A stretch of 64,000 bases of DNA from Vibrio natriegens NBRC 15636 = ATCC 14048 = DSM 759. GTDB taxonomy: Bacteria > Pseudomonadota > Gammaproteobacteria > Enterobacterales > Vibrionaceae. Position numbers and translations under genes: made by a program. The notes under the pieces were generated by a model. The model was given only the letters and a program-made list of their open reading frames with translations. It was not told the DNA's origin and did not search any database. Below are positions 54,879 to 63,133 of the stretch, piece after piece. The first letter of the stretch is position 1; each line of letters begins with the position of its first letter. The stretch covers positions 1,550,001 through 1,614,000 of the forward strand of contig NZ_CP141822.1 of assembly GCF_035621455.1 (NCBI RefSeq), given 5' to 3'.

Positions 54879-54892
54879 ATGCGAGTTTATCC
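54879..54892 (+). promoter_or_regulatory. Shared 14-bp motif in the AraC/MATE divergent promoter
   Basis: ATGCGAGTTTATCC, identical to 53287-53300. Direct repeats CCTGATAG flank it (near 54858 and 54898). A candidate AraC operator, 80 bp before the MATE ATG. Confidence 0.55.
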
Positions 54893-54971
54893 TATTTCCT
54901 GATAGTGGCGTACTTCTTATAGTGGGATTCTCTATTTTGATTAGCCCGTTCTCAGGGCCGCAGGCAATGAT

Positions 54972-56390
54972 ATGAGATCAAAATCACTTTACGATAGCAC
55001 CTTTTTTCCCAGACTTTTTTCCATTGCTTTACCATTTGCGTTACAGCTCTTGCTGTACGCGGTATTAGGCCTGGTCGATATCATGATGGTCGGTCAACTT
55101 GGGGAGACTGAAGTGGCTGCGGTAGGACTCAGCAACCGGATTTTCTATTTTAATCTGGTATTGATCCTTGGAATCACAGGTGGCGTGAATGTATTGGCAG
55201 CACAGTATTATGGTAGTGGAGACGAAGCAGGGATCCGTCGTTGTGTTGTACAAGCCGTTATGGCTGCAACACTGATATCGTTGCCATTTATCGCGCTCTA
55301 TAGCATCCATCCCAGACTGTTTTTGCACTTGGCGAGTGAAGACGCCCCGTTGGTATTGTTGAGCGCGGAATACATGCAGATAACCGGGGTATCATTGTTC
55401 TTCACGTGTTTGGTCGTGCCAATTGAAGCAGCGCTTCGCGCAACAGGAGATAGTAAAACACCCACCATAATTAGCCTAATCTCAGTAGCTCTGAATATTG
55501 CACTAAATTGGTTGTTAATTTTTGGCAACTTAGGGTTCCCAGAGCTTGGTGTTGCAGGCAGTGCTTGGGGAACAACCATCGCGCGATTGCTGCAAACTGT
55601 ATGTATTGTGGGGCTCATCTGGAGGAAAAAACAATGGCTGATGCCAACACAGAACGATGTTGAAAATGCGCTTAGTCGCAAGAACATTAGGCTGTTTGCT
55701 GCCATCGCTATTCCCGTGATGTTGCATGATGGGGGCTGGGCTTTAGGTACTTTAGTTTATGCTTTTATCTACGGCCAAATGGGCGTTGAAGCTTTGGCGA
55801 TAATGAGCCTCTTGAGCCCACTCGAAAATTGCCTATACGCGTTTTTTCTTGGTTTTGCTTTAGCGTGTTCGACCATGCTCGGGCATGAGTTGGGCGCAAA
55901 CCGATATCATCAGGCATGGTCACAATCAAAAGTGTTTTTATGGCTGGGCACTGGCGTTGCTGTGTTGGTCGGTATTGTCCTTTATTTACTGAGAGAGGAA
56001 ATTGTGCCGCTGTTTGGTAAGCTGAACGAACAAACCCTAACAAATGCAATTTATGTGTTAGCCGTTCTCGCATCAGCACTGTGTATTAAAGTGTTTAATA
56101 CAGTGGCAGTCATTGGTGTATTACGCAGTGGTGGTGATATCAAGTTTGCAGCGTTATTTAACCTTTTCTGTATGTGGTGTATCGGTATTCCATTGGTGTA
56201 CCTTAGTGCTTTGCAATGGCTATGGCCTCTGTATTTGGTTTATCTGATCTCTATGACGGAAGAAGTGGTAAAAGCCGGGCTAGCCATCTATCGAGTGTTA
56301 CAACGTAAATGGTTAAATAATCTAATATCTGAGGATAGAAAGGAGCTTTCTGAGCCGGAACCCAGTAAACAAACCGTAACCTCCAACTAA
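54972..56390 (+). CDS. MATE family efflux transporter
   Basis: A 472-residue, 12-helix MATE pump, of the DinF-like group rather than the NorM group: the N-terminus reads FSIALPFALQLLLYAVLGLV and then DIMMVGQLGE. The second half has the LLSPLENCLYAFFLGFALAC segment typical of the family. It exports organic cations or a sugar derivative in exchange for Na+ or H+. It is divergent from the AraC gene and shares a putative operator with the acetyltransferase. A terminator lies just downstream. Confidence 0.9.
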   Translation: MRSKSLYDSTFFPRLFSIALPFALQLLLYAVLGLVDIMMVGQLGETEVAAVGLSNRIFYFNLVLILGITGGVNVLAAQYYGSGDEAGIRRCVVQAVMAATLISLPFIALYSIHPRLFLHLASEDAPLVLLSAEYMQITGVSLFFTCLVVPIEAALRATGDSKTPTIISLISVALNIALNWLLIFGNLGFPELGVAGSAWGTTIARLLQTVCIVGLIWRKKQWLMPTQNDVENALSRKNIRLFAAIAIPVMLHDGGWALGTLVYAFIYGQMGVEALAIMSLLSPLENCLYAFFLGFALACSTMLGHELGANRYHQAWSQSKVFLWLGTGVAVLVGIVLYLLREEIVPLFGKLNEQTLTNAIYVLAVLASALCIKVFNTVAVIGVLRSGGDIKFAALFNLFCMWCIGIPLVYLSALQWLWPLYLVYLISMTEEVVKAGLAIYRVLQRKWLNNLISEDRKELSEPEPSKQTVTSN

Positions 56391-56426
56391 ATTCCTTATT
56401 GATTAATTATTGTTCCATTTAATGGT

Positions 56427-56470
56427 GCGCACCAAATCGGTACAATTGTACTAATTTGGTGCGCTTTTTT
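56427..56470 (+). terminator. Terminator after MATE gene
   Basis: GCGCACCAAAT (56427-56437) pairs with ATTTGGTGCGC (56454-56464), with an inner GTACAATTGTAC palindrome in the loop, followed by TTTTTT. Its arms also make NtrC-like boxes. Confidence 0.9.
56428..56463. promoter_or_regulatory. Two NtrC-like boxes upstream of the ammonium transporter
   Basis: CGCACCAAATCGGTACA (56428-56444) and TGTACTAATTTGGTGCG (56447-56463) match TGCACCAAAATGGTGCA at about 13/17 and 12/17 positions. They lie 120-160 bp before the sigma-54 promoter of the amt gene, a normal enhancer distance. Confidence 0.55.
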
Positions 56471-56584
56471 CGTTTATGCATTGACCAAACCTTTCACTTA
56501 AAACTCACTAAAATTTATATATATCAATAATATTCATAGGCTTAATGTTTTACCGCATAACAATGCAAGCTAGTTTAAACAGTC

Positions 56585-56599
56585 TGGAACACATTTTGC
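56585..56599 (+). promoter_or_regulatory. Sigma-54 promoter of the ammonium transporter gene
   Basis: TGGAAC (56585-56590), five bases, TTGC (56596-56599): GG and GC in correct spacing. The start would be near 56611, ~94 nt before the ATG at 56705. Confidence 0.75.
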
Positions 56600-56704
56600 C
56601 TAAGCAGTGTACAAACATAATAAATTCACCATTTTTGTGAATTGATAATTTTTAAGCACCTGCTTGGTGCGATTATTTATATTGCTGCATGGAGTGTAAC
56701 GAGA

Positions 56705-57925
56705 ATGACTCAAACTGTAAGTCAGGTATACGGAGCTGTACAAACCCTGACCCAAAGTTCCGACACCTTATTTTTATTGCTTGGCGCCATCATGGTATTT
56801 CTGATGCATTCAGGTTTTGCTTTTCTTGAGGTAGGGACCGTACGTCAAAAGAACCAAGTAAATGCGTTGGTTAAAATTTTGGCCGATTTTGGTGTTTCCG
56901 CCATAGCCTACTTCTTTATTGGCTATTGGATCGCGTATGGCGGTACTTTCTTTGCCGATGCGCAGACACTGTCTCAAGGCAATGGATATGAGCTTGTTAA
57001 ATTCTTTTTCTTGCTAACGTTTGCTGCCGCTATACCAGCGATTGTCTCTGGGGGAATTGCCGAACGTGCGCGTTTTTATCCTATCCTCATTGCGACATTT
57101 TTCACGGTAGGTATCGTTTATCCGCTGTTTGAAGGCATCATTTGGAACGGTAATTTTGGTGTCCAAGATTGGTTTGAAGCAAGCTTTGGCTTTGGCTTTC
57201 ATGACTTCGCAGGCTCCGTCGTTGTCCACGGAGTGGGTGGCTGGATTGCTCTCGTTGCCGTCATTTTCTTAGGTATGCGTAAAGGGCGCATTCGCGCAGG
57301 CAAACATACCAACTTTGCACCATCAAACATTCCATTCTTAGCGCTTGGTGCCTGGATTCTTTGTGTGGGCTGGTTCGGCTTTAACGTAATGTCGGCTCAA
57401 GCTATTTCTGGGATCAGCGGTCTGGTCGCAATGAACTCATTGATGGCCATGGTTGGTGGCATTATTGCATCACTTATCGCGGGCAAAAATGACCCGGGCT
57501 TTATCCATAACGGCCCTCTGGCTGGATTAGTTGCCGTGTGTGCGGGCTCTGACCTTATGCACCCAATCGGTGCGCTGGTGACAGGTGCGATTGCGGGCGT
57601 GCTCTTTGTTTACCTGTTTACACATCTACAAAACAAAACCAAGATTGACGATGTGTTGGGTGTTTGGCCTCTTCACGGTATTTGTGGCGCATGGGGAGGC
57701 ATTGCTGCGGGCATCTTTGGACAAACAGCGTTAGGCGGGTTAGGCGGTGTTAGCCTTGTTGTTCAGCTTATGGGAACCGTATTAGGTATTTCTATTGCTG
57801 TATTAGGTGCGTTGGCTGTCTATGGCGCAATTAACGCAGTTACGGGCATTAGATTGTCTGAAGAAGATGAATTTAATGGTGCCGACTTAGCTATCCACAA
57901 AATCTCTTCAACTAACGAAGATTAA
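56705..57925 (+). CDS. Ammonium transporter (Amt family)
   Basis: A 406-residue Amt channel with ~11 helices. FLEVGTVRQKNQVN is the start of the conserved first repeat, FHDFAGSVVVHGVGGWIALV holds the pore His and the gate, and LHGICGAWGG the second pore His. I choose ATG 56705 (MTQTVSQVYG); the frame opens to 56642 but that part looks non-coding. It brings in ammonium when nitrogen is scarce. No glnK gene is adjacent, unlike many amtB loci. Expression from a sigma-54 promoter fits nitrogen control. Confidence 0.92.
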   Translation: MTQTVSQVYGAVQTLTQSSDTLFLLLGAIMVFLMHSGFAFLEVGTVRQKNQVNALVKILADFGVSAIAYFFIGYWIAYGGTFFADAQTLSQGNGYELVKFFFLLTFAAAIPAIVSGGIAERARFYPILIATFFTVGIVYPLFEGIIWNGNFGVQDWFEASFGFGFHDFAGSVVVHGVGGWIALVAVIFLGMRKGRIRAGKHTNFAPSNIPFLALGAWILCVGWFGFNVMSAQAISGISGLVAMNSLMAMVGGIIASLIAGKNDPGFIHNGPLAGLVAVCAGSDLMHPIGALVTGAIAGVLFVYLFTHLQNKTKIDDVLGVWPLHGICGAWGGIAAGIFGQTALGGLGGVSLVVQLMGTVLGISIAVLGALAVYGAINAVTGIRLSEEDEFNGADLAIHKISSTNED

Positions 57926-57933
57926 CAAAATGC

Positions 57934-57964
57934 AAAAGAGCGGCATTACGCCGCTCTTTTTATA
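57934..57964 (+). terminator. Terminator after ammonium transporter
   Basis: The stem AAAAGAGCGGC / GCCGCTCTTTT with a 5-base loop, followed by TTAT; convergent with the small lipoprotein gene. Confidence 0.92.
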
Positions 57965-58004
57965 GAAGTATTGTTCATCTCAGTAACGAGCGTTTCAATA
58001 CGTT

Positions 58005-58181
58005 CTAGCAATTTCCTTTTTTTGCCTGACCCGGAGGGCAGAATTTACCATGACCATCGTGTCTGTCATGATCATTGGTACCAACGCTCACTCTCACATC
58101 ATCAATTTCACCTTCAACATTGGTCAATTGACAGCCCGCTAGAGTCGTAAGTAAGACAAGAGCCAGAGATACGTGTCTCAT
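58005..58181 (-). CDS. Small lipoprotein
   Basis: A 58-residue lipoprotein. The signal MRHVSLALVLLTTLAGC ends in lipobox LAGC; Gln follows the Cys, pointing to the outer membrane. The mature part is short and ends FCPPGQAKKGNC, a Cys pair with a basic segment seen in other small envelope proteins, preceded by a His/Asp-rich NDHDRHDGHGK stretch that may bind metal. ATG 58181 has GAGGA six bases upstream. Function unknown. Confidence 0.8.
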   Translation of the reverse strand: MRHVSLALVLLTTLAGCQLTNVEGEIDDVRVSVGTNDHDRHDGHGKFCPPGQAKKGNC

Positions 58182-58301
58182 TGCTTTTCCTCTCAAAATA
58201 TCATTTTATTATTGTTCATTACTACCATTGTCTAATCCATATTACTACAGCTGATATTGTTTCAGTGTTAAGCTAATGAAAAAGAACAACAAGGATCAGT
58301 T

Positions 58302-59024
58302 ATGAATTTCCCGTATAGAAACATTGTAGTACTTACTGGGGCAGGTATCTCAGCAGAGTCCGGCATTCAAACATTTCGAGCTCAAGATGGCCTTTGGGAG
58401 AACCACCGTATTGAAGACGTGGCAACCCCTGAAGGATTCGAGCGAGATCCCGACCTTGTTCAGGCATTTTATAATCAACGTCGTAAAAAGCTACAGGACG
58501 AGGCGATACAGCCAAACGCCGCGCATCTTGCTTTAGGGCGACTTGAGGCAGAGCTGGATGGCAAAGTGACCGTCATTACGCAAAATATCGATAATTTGCA
58601 TGAAAGAGGCGGAAGCCACAATGTCATCCACATGCATGGCGAACTGCTCAAAGCCCGCTGTAGCGAATCGCATCAGGTGATAGAACACACTGAGGATATT
58701 GAAACGGGTGAGCTTTGCCACTGTTGTCAAATTCCGTCCCAAATGCGCCCTCACATTGTTTGGTTTGGCGAAATGCCTCTGCGCATGGGTGATATTTACG
58801 AAGCGCTAGAACAAGCGGACTTGTTTATTTCTATTGGTACATCTGGTGTGGTGTATCCTGCGGCTGGGTTTGTCCACGATGCAAAAATGCACGGAGCACA
58901 TACCATCGAGATTAATCTGGAGCCAAGTGCAATAGAAAGTGAGTTCGAAGAGAAACGCTACGGCAAGGCAAGTATCGAAGTACCAAAGTTGGTGAATGAA
59001 ATTTTATCTTTGGAAGACAAATAA
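58302..59024 (+). CDS. cobB: NAD-dependent protein deacylase (sirtuin)
   Basis: A 240-residue class-III sirtuin. NAD-binding [20 protein letters not shown], the catalytic HMHGEL and [12 protein letters not shown] are intact. Zinc Cys residues lie in ARCSESH and [14 protein letters not shown] in the acyl-binding region has the Tyr and Arg that allow succinyl/malonyl removal, so it is a deacylase as well as deacetylase. It regulates acetyl-CoA synthetase and other enzymes in the cytoplasm. AAGGA precedes the ATG. Confidence 0.94.
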   Translation: MNFPYRNIVVLTGAGISAESGIQTFRAQDGLWENHRIEDVATPEGFERDPDLVQAFYNQRRKKLQDEAIQPNAAHLALGRLEAELDGKVTVITQNIDNLHERGGSHNVIHMHGELLKARCSESHQVIEHTEDIETGELCHCCQIPSQMRPHIVWFGEMPLRMGDIYEALEQADLFISIGTSGVVYPAAGFVHDAKMHGAHTIEINLEPSAIESEFEEKRYGKASIEVPKLVNEILSLEDK

Positions 59025-59040
59025 AGCCTTCAAAAACAAT

Positions 59041-59072
59041 AAAAGCGGCCAATTTAGTTGGCCGCTTTTTTC
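59041..59072. terminator. Bidirectional terminator between cobB and potD
   Basis: The stem AAAAGCGGCCAA / TTGGCCGCTTTT with a 5-base loop, between convergent genes. Confidence 0.94.
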
Positions 59073-59090
59073 TTTATACTTTGACTGGTA

Positions 59091-60128
59091 TTAGTTGTTT
59101 ACTTTTAGCTTTTGGAAGTACTCATCGTACATCACACTCGCTTCACCAACTTCATCTTGCCAAGTACCGCTGTCCATCACTTCTTGCGGAGGGAAGATGC
59201 TTTGGTCGTTAACAAATTCTTTTGGAAGTAGATCAAACGCCGTCTTAACTGGAGTAGGGTAACCAATCTCCAGTGCAATCTTAGCCGCATTCTCTGGACG
59301 AAGCAGGAAGTCGATCATCTTATGTGCGGCTTCCACGTTTTTAGCACCCGCAGGAATCGCAAGACTGTCCATCCAGAAGATTGTGCCTTTTTCTGGCCAG
59401 ATGATATCAATGTTCGCGCCTTCCTCACGAGCCATGTAAGCAGAGCCATTCCACAGCATGCCAAGAGAAACTTCACCCGCTAGGTATGGGTTCGCTGGGA
59501 AATCAGAGTTAAACACCAACACATTTGGCATCAACTTTTGCAGCTCTTCGTAAGCAGCTTTGATTTCATCAGGGTTTGTCGTATTTGGTGAGTAACCAAG
59601 TTTTGTCAATGCGATATGGAAAACTTCGCGAGAATCGTCCATCAGCATTAATTGACCTTCCCACTTGCTATCCCAGAAGTCGTCCCATTTTGTGACGGAT
59701 GATTTATCCAGCATATCCGCATTGATACCAATGCCTGTCGCACCCCAGATATAAGGGATAGAGTAGTTGTTATTTGGATCAAAAGGTTTGTTTAAGAAGT
59801 TAGGATCGATGTCGGCAAAATGGGATAACTTCTCTTTGTCAATCTCTTGAAGCATGCCTTCTTTGCGCATTTTAGATACGAAATAGGTAGACGGTACTAC
59901 CAAGTCGTAACCAGAACCTTGTGTTTTTAACTTCGCGTACATGCTTTCGTTAGACTCGTAAGTCGAGTAAAGCACCTTGATTCCTGTTTCTTTTGTAAAG
60001 TCTTCAAGAACTTCGTTTGGAATGTATTCAGACCAGTTGTAGAAGTAGAGTTCTTGATCAGCCGCTATTGCTGGAGTAGCGAACAGAGTCGCTGCACATA
60101 GAGCGCTTGCGTAGAATTTACTTTTCAT
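59091..60128 (-). CDS. potD: Polyamine-binding periplasmic protein (second copy)
   Basis: A 345-residue periplasmic binding protein for spermidine or putrescine. The signal peptide (MKSKFYASALCAATLFATP) is cut after AIA; the mature start ELYFYNWSEYIPNEVLEDF is the PotD signature. ATG 60128 has GGA six bases upstream. It is the last gene of the cluster; a terminator and ~236 bp separate it from the first potD. In V. cholerae the equivalent distal copy (PotD1) is the one needed for spermidine uptake. Paralogous to 60365-61396. Confidence 0.93.
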   Translation of the reverse strand: MKSKFYASALCAATLFATPAIAADQELYFYNWSEYIPNEVLEDFTKETGIKVLYSTYESNESMYAKLKTQGSGYDLVVPSTYFVSKMRKEGMLQEIDKEKLSHFADIDPNFLNKPFDPNNNYSIPYIWGATGIGINADMLDKSSVTKWDDFWDSKWEGQLMLMDDSREVFHIALTKLGYSPNTTNPDEIKAAYEELQKLMPNVLVFNSDFPANPYLAGEVSLGMLWNGSAYMAREEGANIDIIWPEKGTIFWMDSLAIPAGAKNVEAAHKMIDFLLRPENAAKIALEIGYPTPVKTAFDLLPKEFVNDQSIFPPQEVMDSGTWQDEVGEASVMYDEYFQKLKVNN

Positions 60129-60364
60129 TTGTTTTCCGTTTTGTTTAGCGATTGGACAAATCAATACTAGCGGTAATGATTAAGTTGAACCAAATTGCAT
60201 TAAGTACAATTCTGTCTATGAAATTCGATGCCTCTCACTCCATTGAGATGAAACGAGTCGAACCAAATAGACGTAGCAAGGTATAATTATATCAGTCAAT
60301 TACAAAAATAGGCAGCCATTGCTGCCTATTTTCATTTTGGTCAATTTGCCTGCGGCAAATTCGA
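60129..60364. other. Region between the two potD genes
   Basis: 236 bp with the terminator of the proximal potD and then an A/T-rich stretch that probably carries a separate promoter for the distal copy. No gene seen. Confidence 0.5.
60305..60332 (-). terminator. Terminator after first potD
   Basis: The stem AAAATAGGCAGC / GCTGCCTATTTT with a 4-base loop; TTTGT follows on the minus strand. Confidence 0.9.
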
Positions 60365-61396
60365 TTACTGGCCAGCTTTTAGCTTGAGGAAGTAACCTTC
60401 GTATTTCACTGTCAGATCGCCTACAGAGTCTTGCCATTCAACACGGTCAAGGTCTTCTTGTGAAGGGAACAGAGGAGCAACGTCTTTAAACTTCTCGTTC
60501 GACGCTTTCACTGCGGTCAGGTAACCAGTGTCACGAGAAATCTGCTCTGCGATTTCAGGACGCAATAGGAAGTCGATCATCTTGTGCGCCGCTTCTACGT
60601 TTTTCGCACCAGAAGAGATAGCGAAGTTGTCAACCCAACCAATACCGCCTTCTTTCGGGAATACCAGTTTAAGGTTTAGACCTTCGTTTTGAGCTGCTGC
60701 TGCGCTGCCGTTCCAAAGCATGCCAACACCAACTTCACCAGACATGTATGGTGCACCTGGGTTGTCAGAGTTAAATAGAAGCACGTTAGGCATCAGCTTT
60801 TGTAGCTCTGCATACGCTTCGTCGATCTGTTTTGGATCCGTTGAGTTACCTGAATAACCTAGTTTACGCAGTGCAATGTGGAATACTTCACGCGTGTCGT
60901 CCATTAGCATCACTTGACCTTCAAGCTCTGGCTTCCATAGGTCAGCCCAGCTTTGGAAGTCGTTTGGATCGTACATGTCGGTATTGACAGCTAGACCAGT
61001 AATTGCAACAACGTGAGGAATAGAGTAGTCATTCTTAGGATCGAATGGCTTGTCCAGGTAGTTCTGGTCAAGGTTGCCGAAGTTTTTCAACTTAGATTTA
61101 TCGATCTTTTGTAGCATACCTTCATCGCGCATTTTCGCTACGAAGTAAGTAGAAGGTACCACTAAGTCATAACCTTCGTTATGAGTTTTTAGCTTTGCAT
61201 ACAAAGTTTCGTTCGACTCGTAAGTTGAGTAGATCACTTTGATACCAGTTTCTTTGGTAAATTGTTCCAGGAGATTACTGTTGATGTAAGGACCCCAGTT
61301 CATAAATACCAATTCATTATCGTCCGCTGCCACTGAACCTGAGAACAGAGAAAGCGCACATGCACTACCAGCTAATAAAGTAGCCCATTCTTTCAT
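60365..61396 (-). CDS. potD: Polyamine-binding periplasmic protein (first copy)
   Basis: A 343-residue PotD-type binding protein: signal peptide (LLAGSACALSLFSGSVAA), then ELVFMNWGPYINSNLLEQF. It shares most of its length with the distal copy, including YSTYESNETLYAKLKT and PSTYFVAKMRDEGMLQKID, but the ligand-pocket stretches differ (WGPYINS against WSEYIPN), suggesting different polyamine preference. The start ATG 61396 follows GGAG. It is the fourth gene of potABCD, after a hairpin. Confidence 0.93.
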   Translation of the reverse strand: MKEWATLLAGSACALSLFSGSVAADDNELVFMNWGPYINSNLLEQFTKETGIKVIYSTYESNETLYAKLKTHNEGYDLVVPSTYFVAKMRDEGMLQKIDKSKLKNFGNLDQNYLDKPFDPKNDYSIPHVVAITGLAVNTDMYDPNDFQSWADLWKPELEGQVMLMDDTREVFHIALRKLGYSGNSTDPKQIDEAYAELQKLMPNVLLFNSDNPGAPYMSGEVGVGMLWNGSAAAAQNEGLNLKLVFPKEGGIGWVDNFAISSGAKNVEAAHKMIDFLLRPEIAEQISRDTGYLTAVKASNEKFKDVAPLFPSQEDLDRVEWQDSVGDLTVKYEGYFLKLKAGQ

Positions 61397-61450
61397 TGAC
61401 GTTAGCTCCAAACCAAACGTTGTCCAAACTATTTTGGACGATAGATAGAA

Positions 61451-61479
61451 AAACAGAATGGCATGTAACCATTCTGTTT
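61451..61479 (-). terminator. Hairpin between potC and potD
   Basis: AAACAGAATGG (61451-61461) pairs with CCATTCTGTTT (61469-61479) and is followed on the minus strand by TTCTATC. It lies between potC and the first potD and could partly terminate or protect the binding-protein mRNA. Confidence 0.65.
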
Positions 61480-61502
61480 CGTGATGTTAACGGGTATTGA
61501 TT

Positions 61503-62273
61503 TTACTTTACTTTTTCTCTTGCAAGCAACTGAGAAATTACCACAAGTACCAAAGAAACAATCAACATAACCGTTGCCAGGGCATTCACTTCCGGTGAAA
61601 TACCCACTTTCACCATTGAGTAAATTTTCAATGGTAAGATTTCGTAGGTTGGGCCTGTCACAAACGAACTGATGATCACATCGTCCAAAGACAGGGTAAA
61701 GCTTAATAACCAACCTGCTGCAACCGCTGGTTTTGCCAGGGGAAGGATGATCTTCTTCAAGATAACCCATTCACTTGCACCTAGGTCTTTTGCTGCTTCC
61801 AACATTTTCACATCAAAGCCGTTCAAGCGGCTATAAACCGTTACCACAACAAATGGTAAACAGAAGGTGATGTGCGCAATCAACAGTGTAAAGAAACCAA
61901 GCTGTGCGCCCAGCACTAAAAACAGCGCCAACAATGAAATTGCCATCACGATGTCTGGTGACATCATTACAACAAACAGCATGCCGTTTACTGCGCCTTT
62001 ACCTTTAAAGGAATAGCGGAATAGGGCAACTGCCGTCAAACTACCAATAATAGTAGCAGCTGTGGCAGAAAATACGGCAACATTTAACGAGTGCCACGCC
62101 GCCTGCATCAGGCTGTCGTTGTTAACTAAGGTCTCGTACCACTTAGTGGTAAATCCGCCCCATTTCATGCCGAATTTATTCGCATTAAATGAGTTCACAA
62201 TAAGCACGATGATTGGCAAATACAAAAATGCGTACACCAGTGCCATAAAGCTAAATCTAACTGTGCGTCCCAT
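61503..62273 (-). CDS. potC: Polyamine ABC transporter permease PotC
   Basis: A 256-residue permease with six membrane helices. The EAA motif is [20 protein letters not shown]. With PotB it forms the channel for spermidine/putrescine at the inner membrane. Its ATG overlaps the potB stop by one base (TAATG), so translation is coupled. Confidence 0.94.
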   Translation of the reverse strand: MGRTVRFSFMALVYAFLYLPIIVLIVNSFNANKFGMKWGGFTTKWYETLVNNDSLMQAAWHSLNVAVFSATAATIIGSLTAVALFRYSFKGKGAVNGMLFVVMMSPDIVMAISLLALFLVLGAQLGFFTLLIAHITFCLPFVVVTVYSRLNGFDVKMLEAAKDLGASEWVILKKIILPLAKPAVAAGWLLSFTLSLDDVIISSFVTGPTYEILPLKIYSMVKVGISPEVNALATVMLIVSLVLVVISQLLAREKVK

Positions 62274-63133
62274 TAGTCTAGCTCCACTTTCTTATTCAAT
62301 AACTTACCTGCTCTGTAGTAGGCGTATAGCATAATCGCCATGGCAATGGTGAGCGCAATACTGGTTGCAGCACCAAATGGCCAATCACGTGCATTCAACA
62401 CCTGGCTCTTGATTACGTTACCTATCAACAGGTTCTTCGCGCCGCCCAGAAGGTCCGAGATATAGAACATGCCAAGCGCAGGAAGTAGCACCAATAAACA
62501 GCCACCGATGATGCCAGGCATCGTCAAAGGCAGGATAACTTTGGTAATCGTCTGAAACTTGTTCGCGCCCAAATCTTTCGCAGCTTCGATGTAGGTGTTG
62601 TCTAGTTTCTCAATCGCTGAATAAAGCGGCAGAATCATAAATGGAAGCAAGATGTACACGAGACCAATCATTACCGCCGTTTCGGTATACATAAGTCGCA
62701 GCGGCTTATCGATGATTTCCATCGCCATCAGCGACTTATTCAAAATGCCTTGAGTACCCAAAACAATCTTTAAGCCGTACGTACGGATCAACGAGTTCGT
62801 CCAGAAGGGTACAATCACCAAAAACAGCATAAACGGACGCCATTTCTCTGGCATTTTCGCGACGATATACGCAAATGGGTAACCAATCACTAAACACAAT
62901 AACGTCGCAATGATCGCCATGTAGAACGAGTGCATGAGCACTTTCGCATACAGCGGATCCAACAGACGAACGTAGTTATCCAACGTAAAGGTGAGTTCGA
63001 TTAGGTTCGCTTCGTCACGCGTTAAGAAACTTGTACCGATAATCATCAAGTTTGGCACCAACACAAACAGTGTCAGCCAACCAACAATTAGGGTAATGAT
63101 TGCGTTCTGAAGATTAATCTTCTTGGTTATCAT
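62273..63133 (-). CDS. potB: Polyamine ABC transporter permease PotB
   Basis: A 286-residue permease with six membrane helices. The EAA motif is [21 protein letters not shown] choose ATG 63133, which has GGGAGG upstream and gives the usual PotB N-terminus; the frame opens to 63208 within potA. It overlaps the potA end by 20 bases. Confidence 0.93.
   Translation of the reverse strand: MITKKINLQNAIITLIVGWLTLFVLVPNLMIIGTSFLTRDEANLIELTFTLDNYVRLLDPLYAKVLMHSFYMAIIATLLCLVIGYPFAYIVAKMPEKWRPFMLFLVIVPFWTNSLIRTYGLKIVLGTQGILNKSLMAMEIIDKPLRLMYTETAVMIGLVYILLPFMILPLYSAIEKLDNTYIEAAKDLGANKFQTITKVILPLTMPGIIGGCLLVLLPALGMFYISDLLGGAKNLLIGNVIKSQVLNARDWPFGAATSIALTIAMAIMLYAYYRAGKLLNKKVELD

Noticed and set aside
53382..56390. 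Recent horizontal transfer of the acetyltransferase-AraC-MATE block
   Set aside because: No integrase, tRNA or flanking repeat is seen and base composition looks like the neighbours; the shared 14-bp repeat is better read as an operator.
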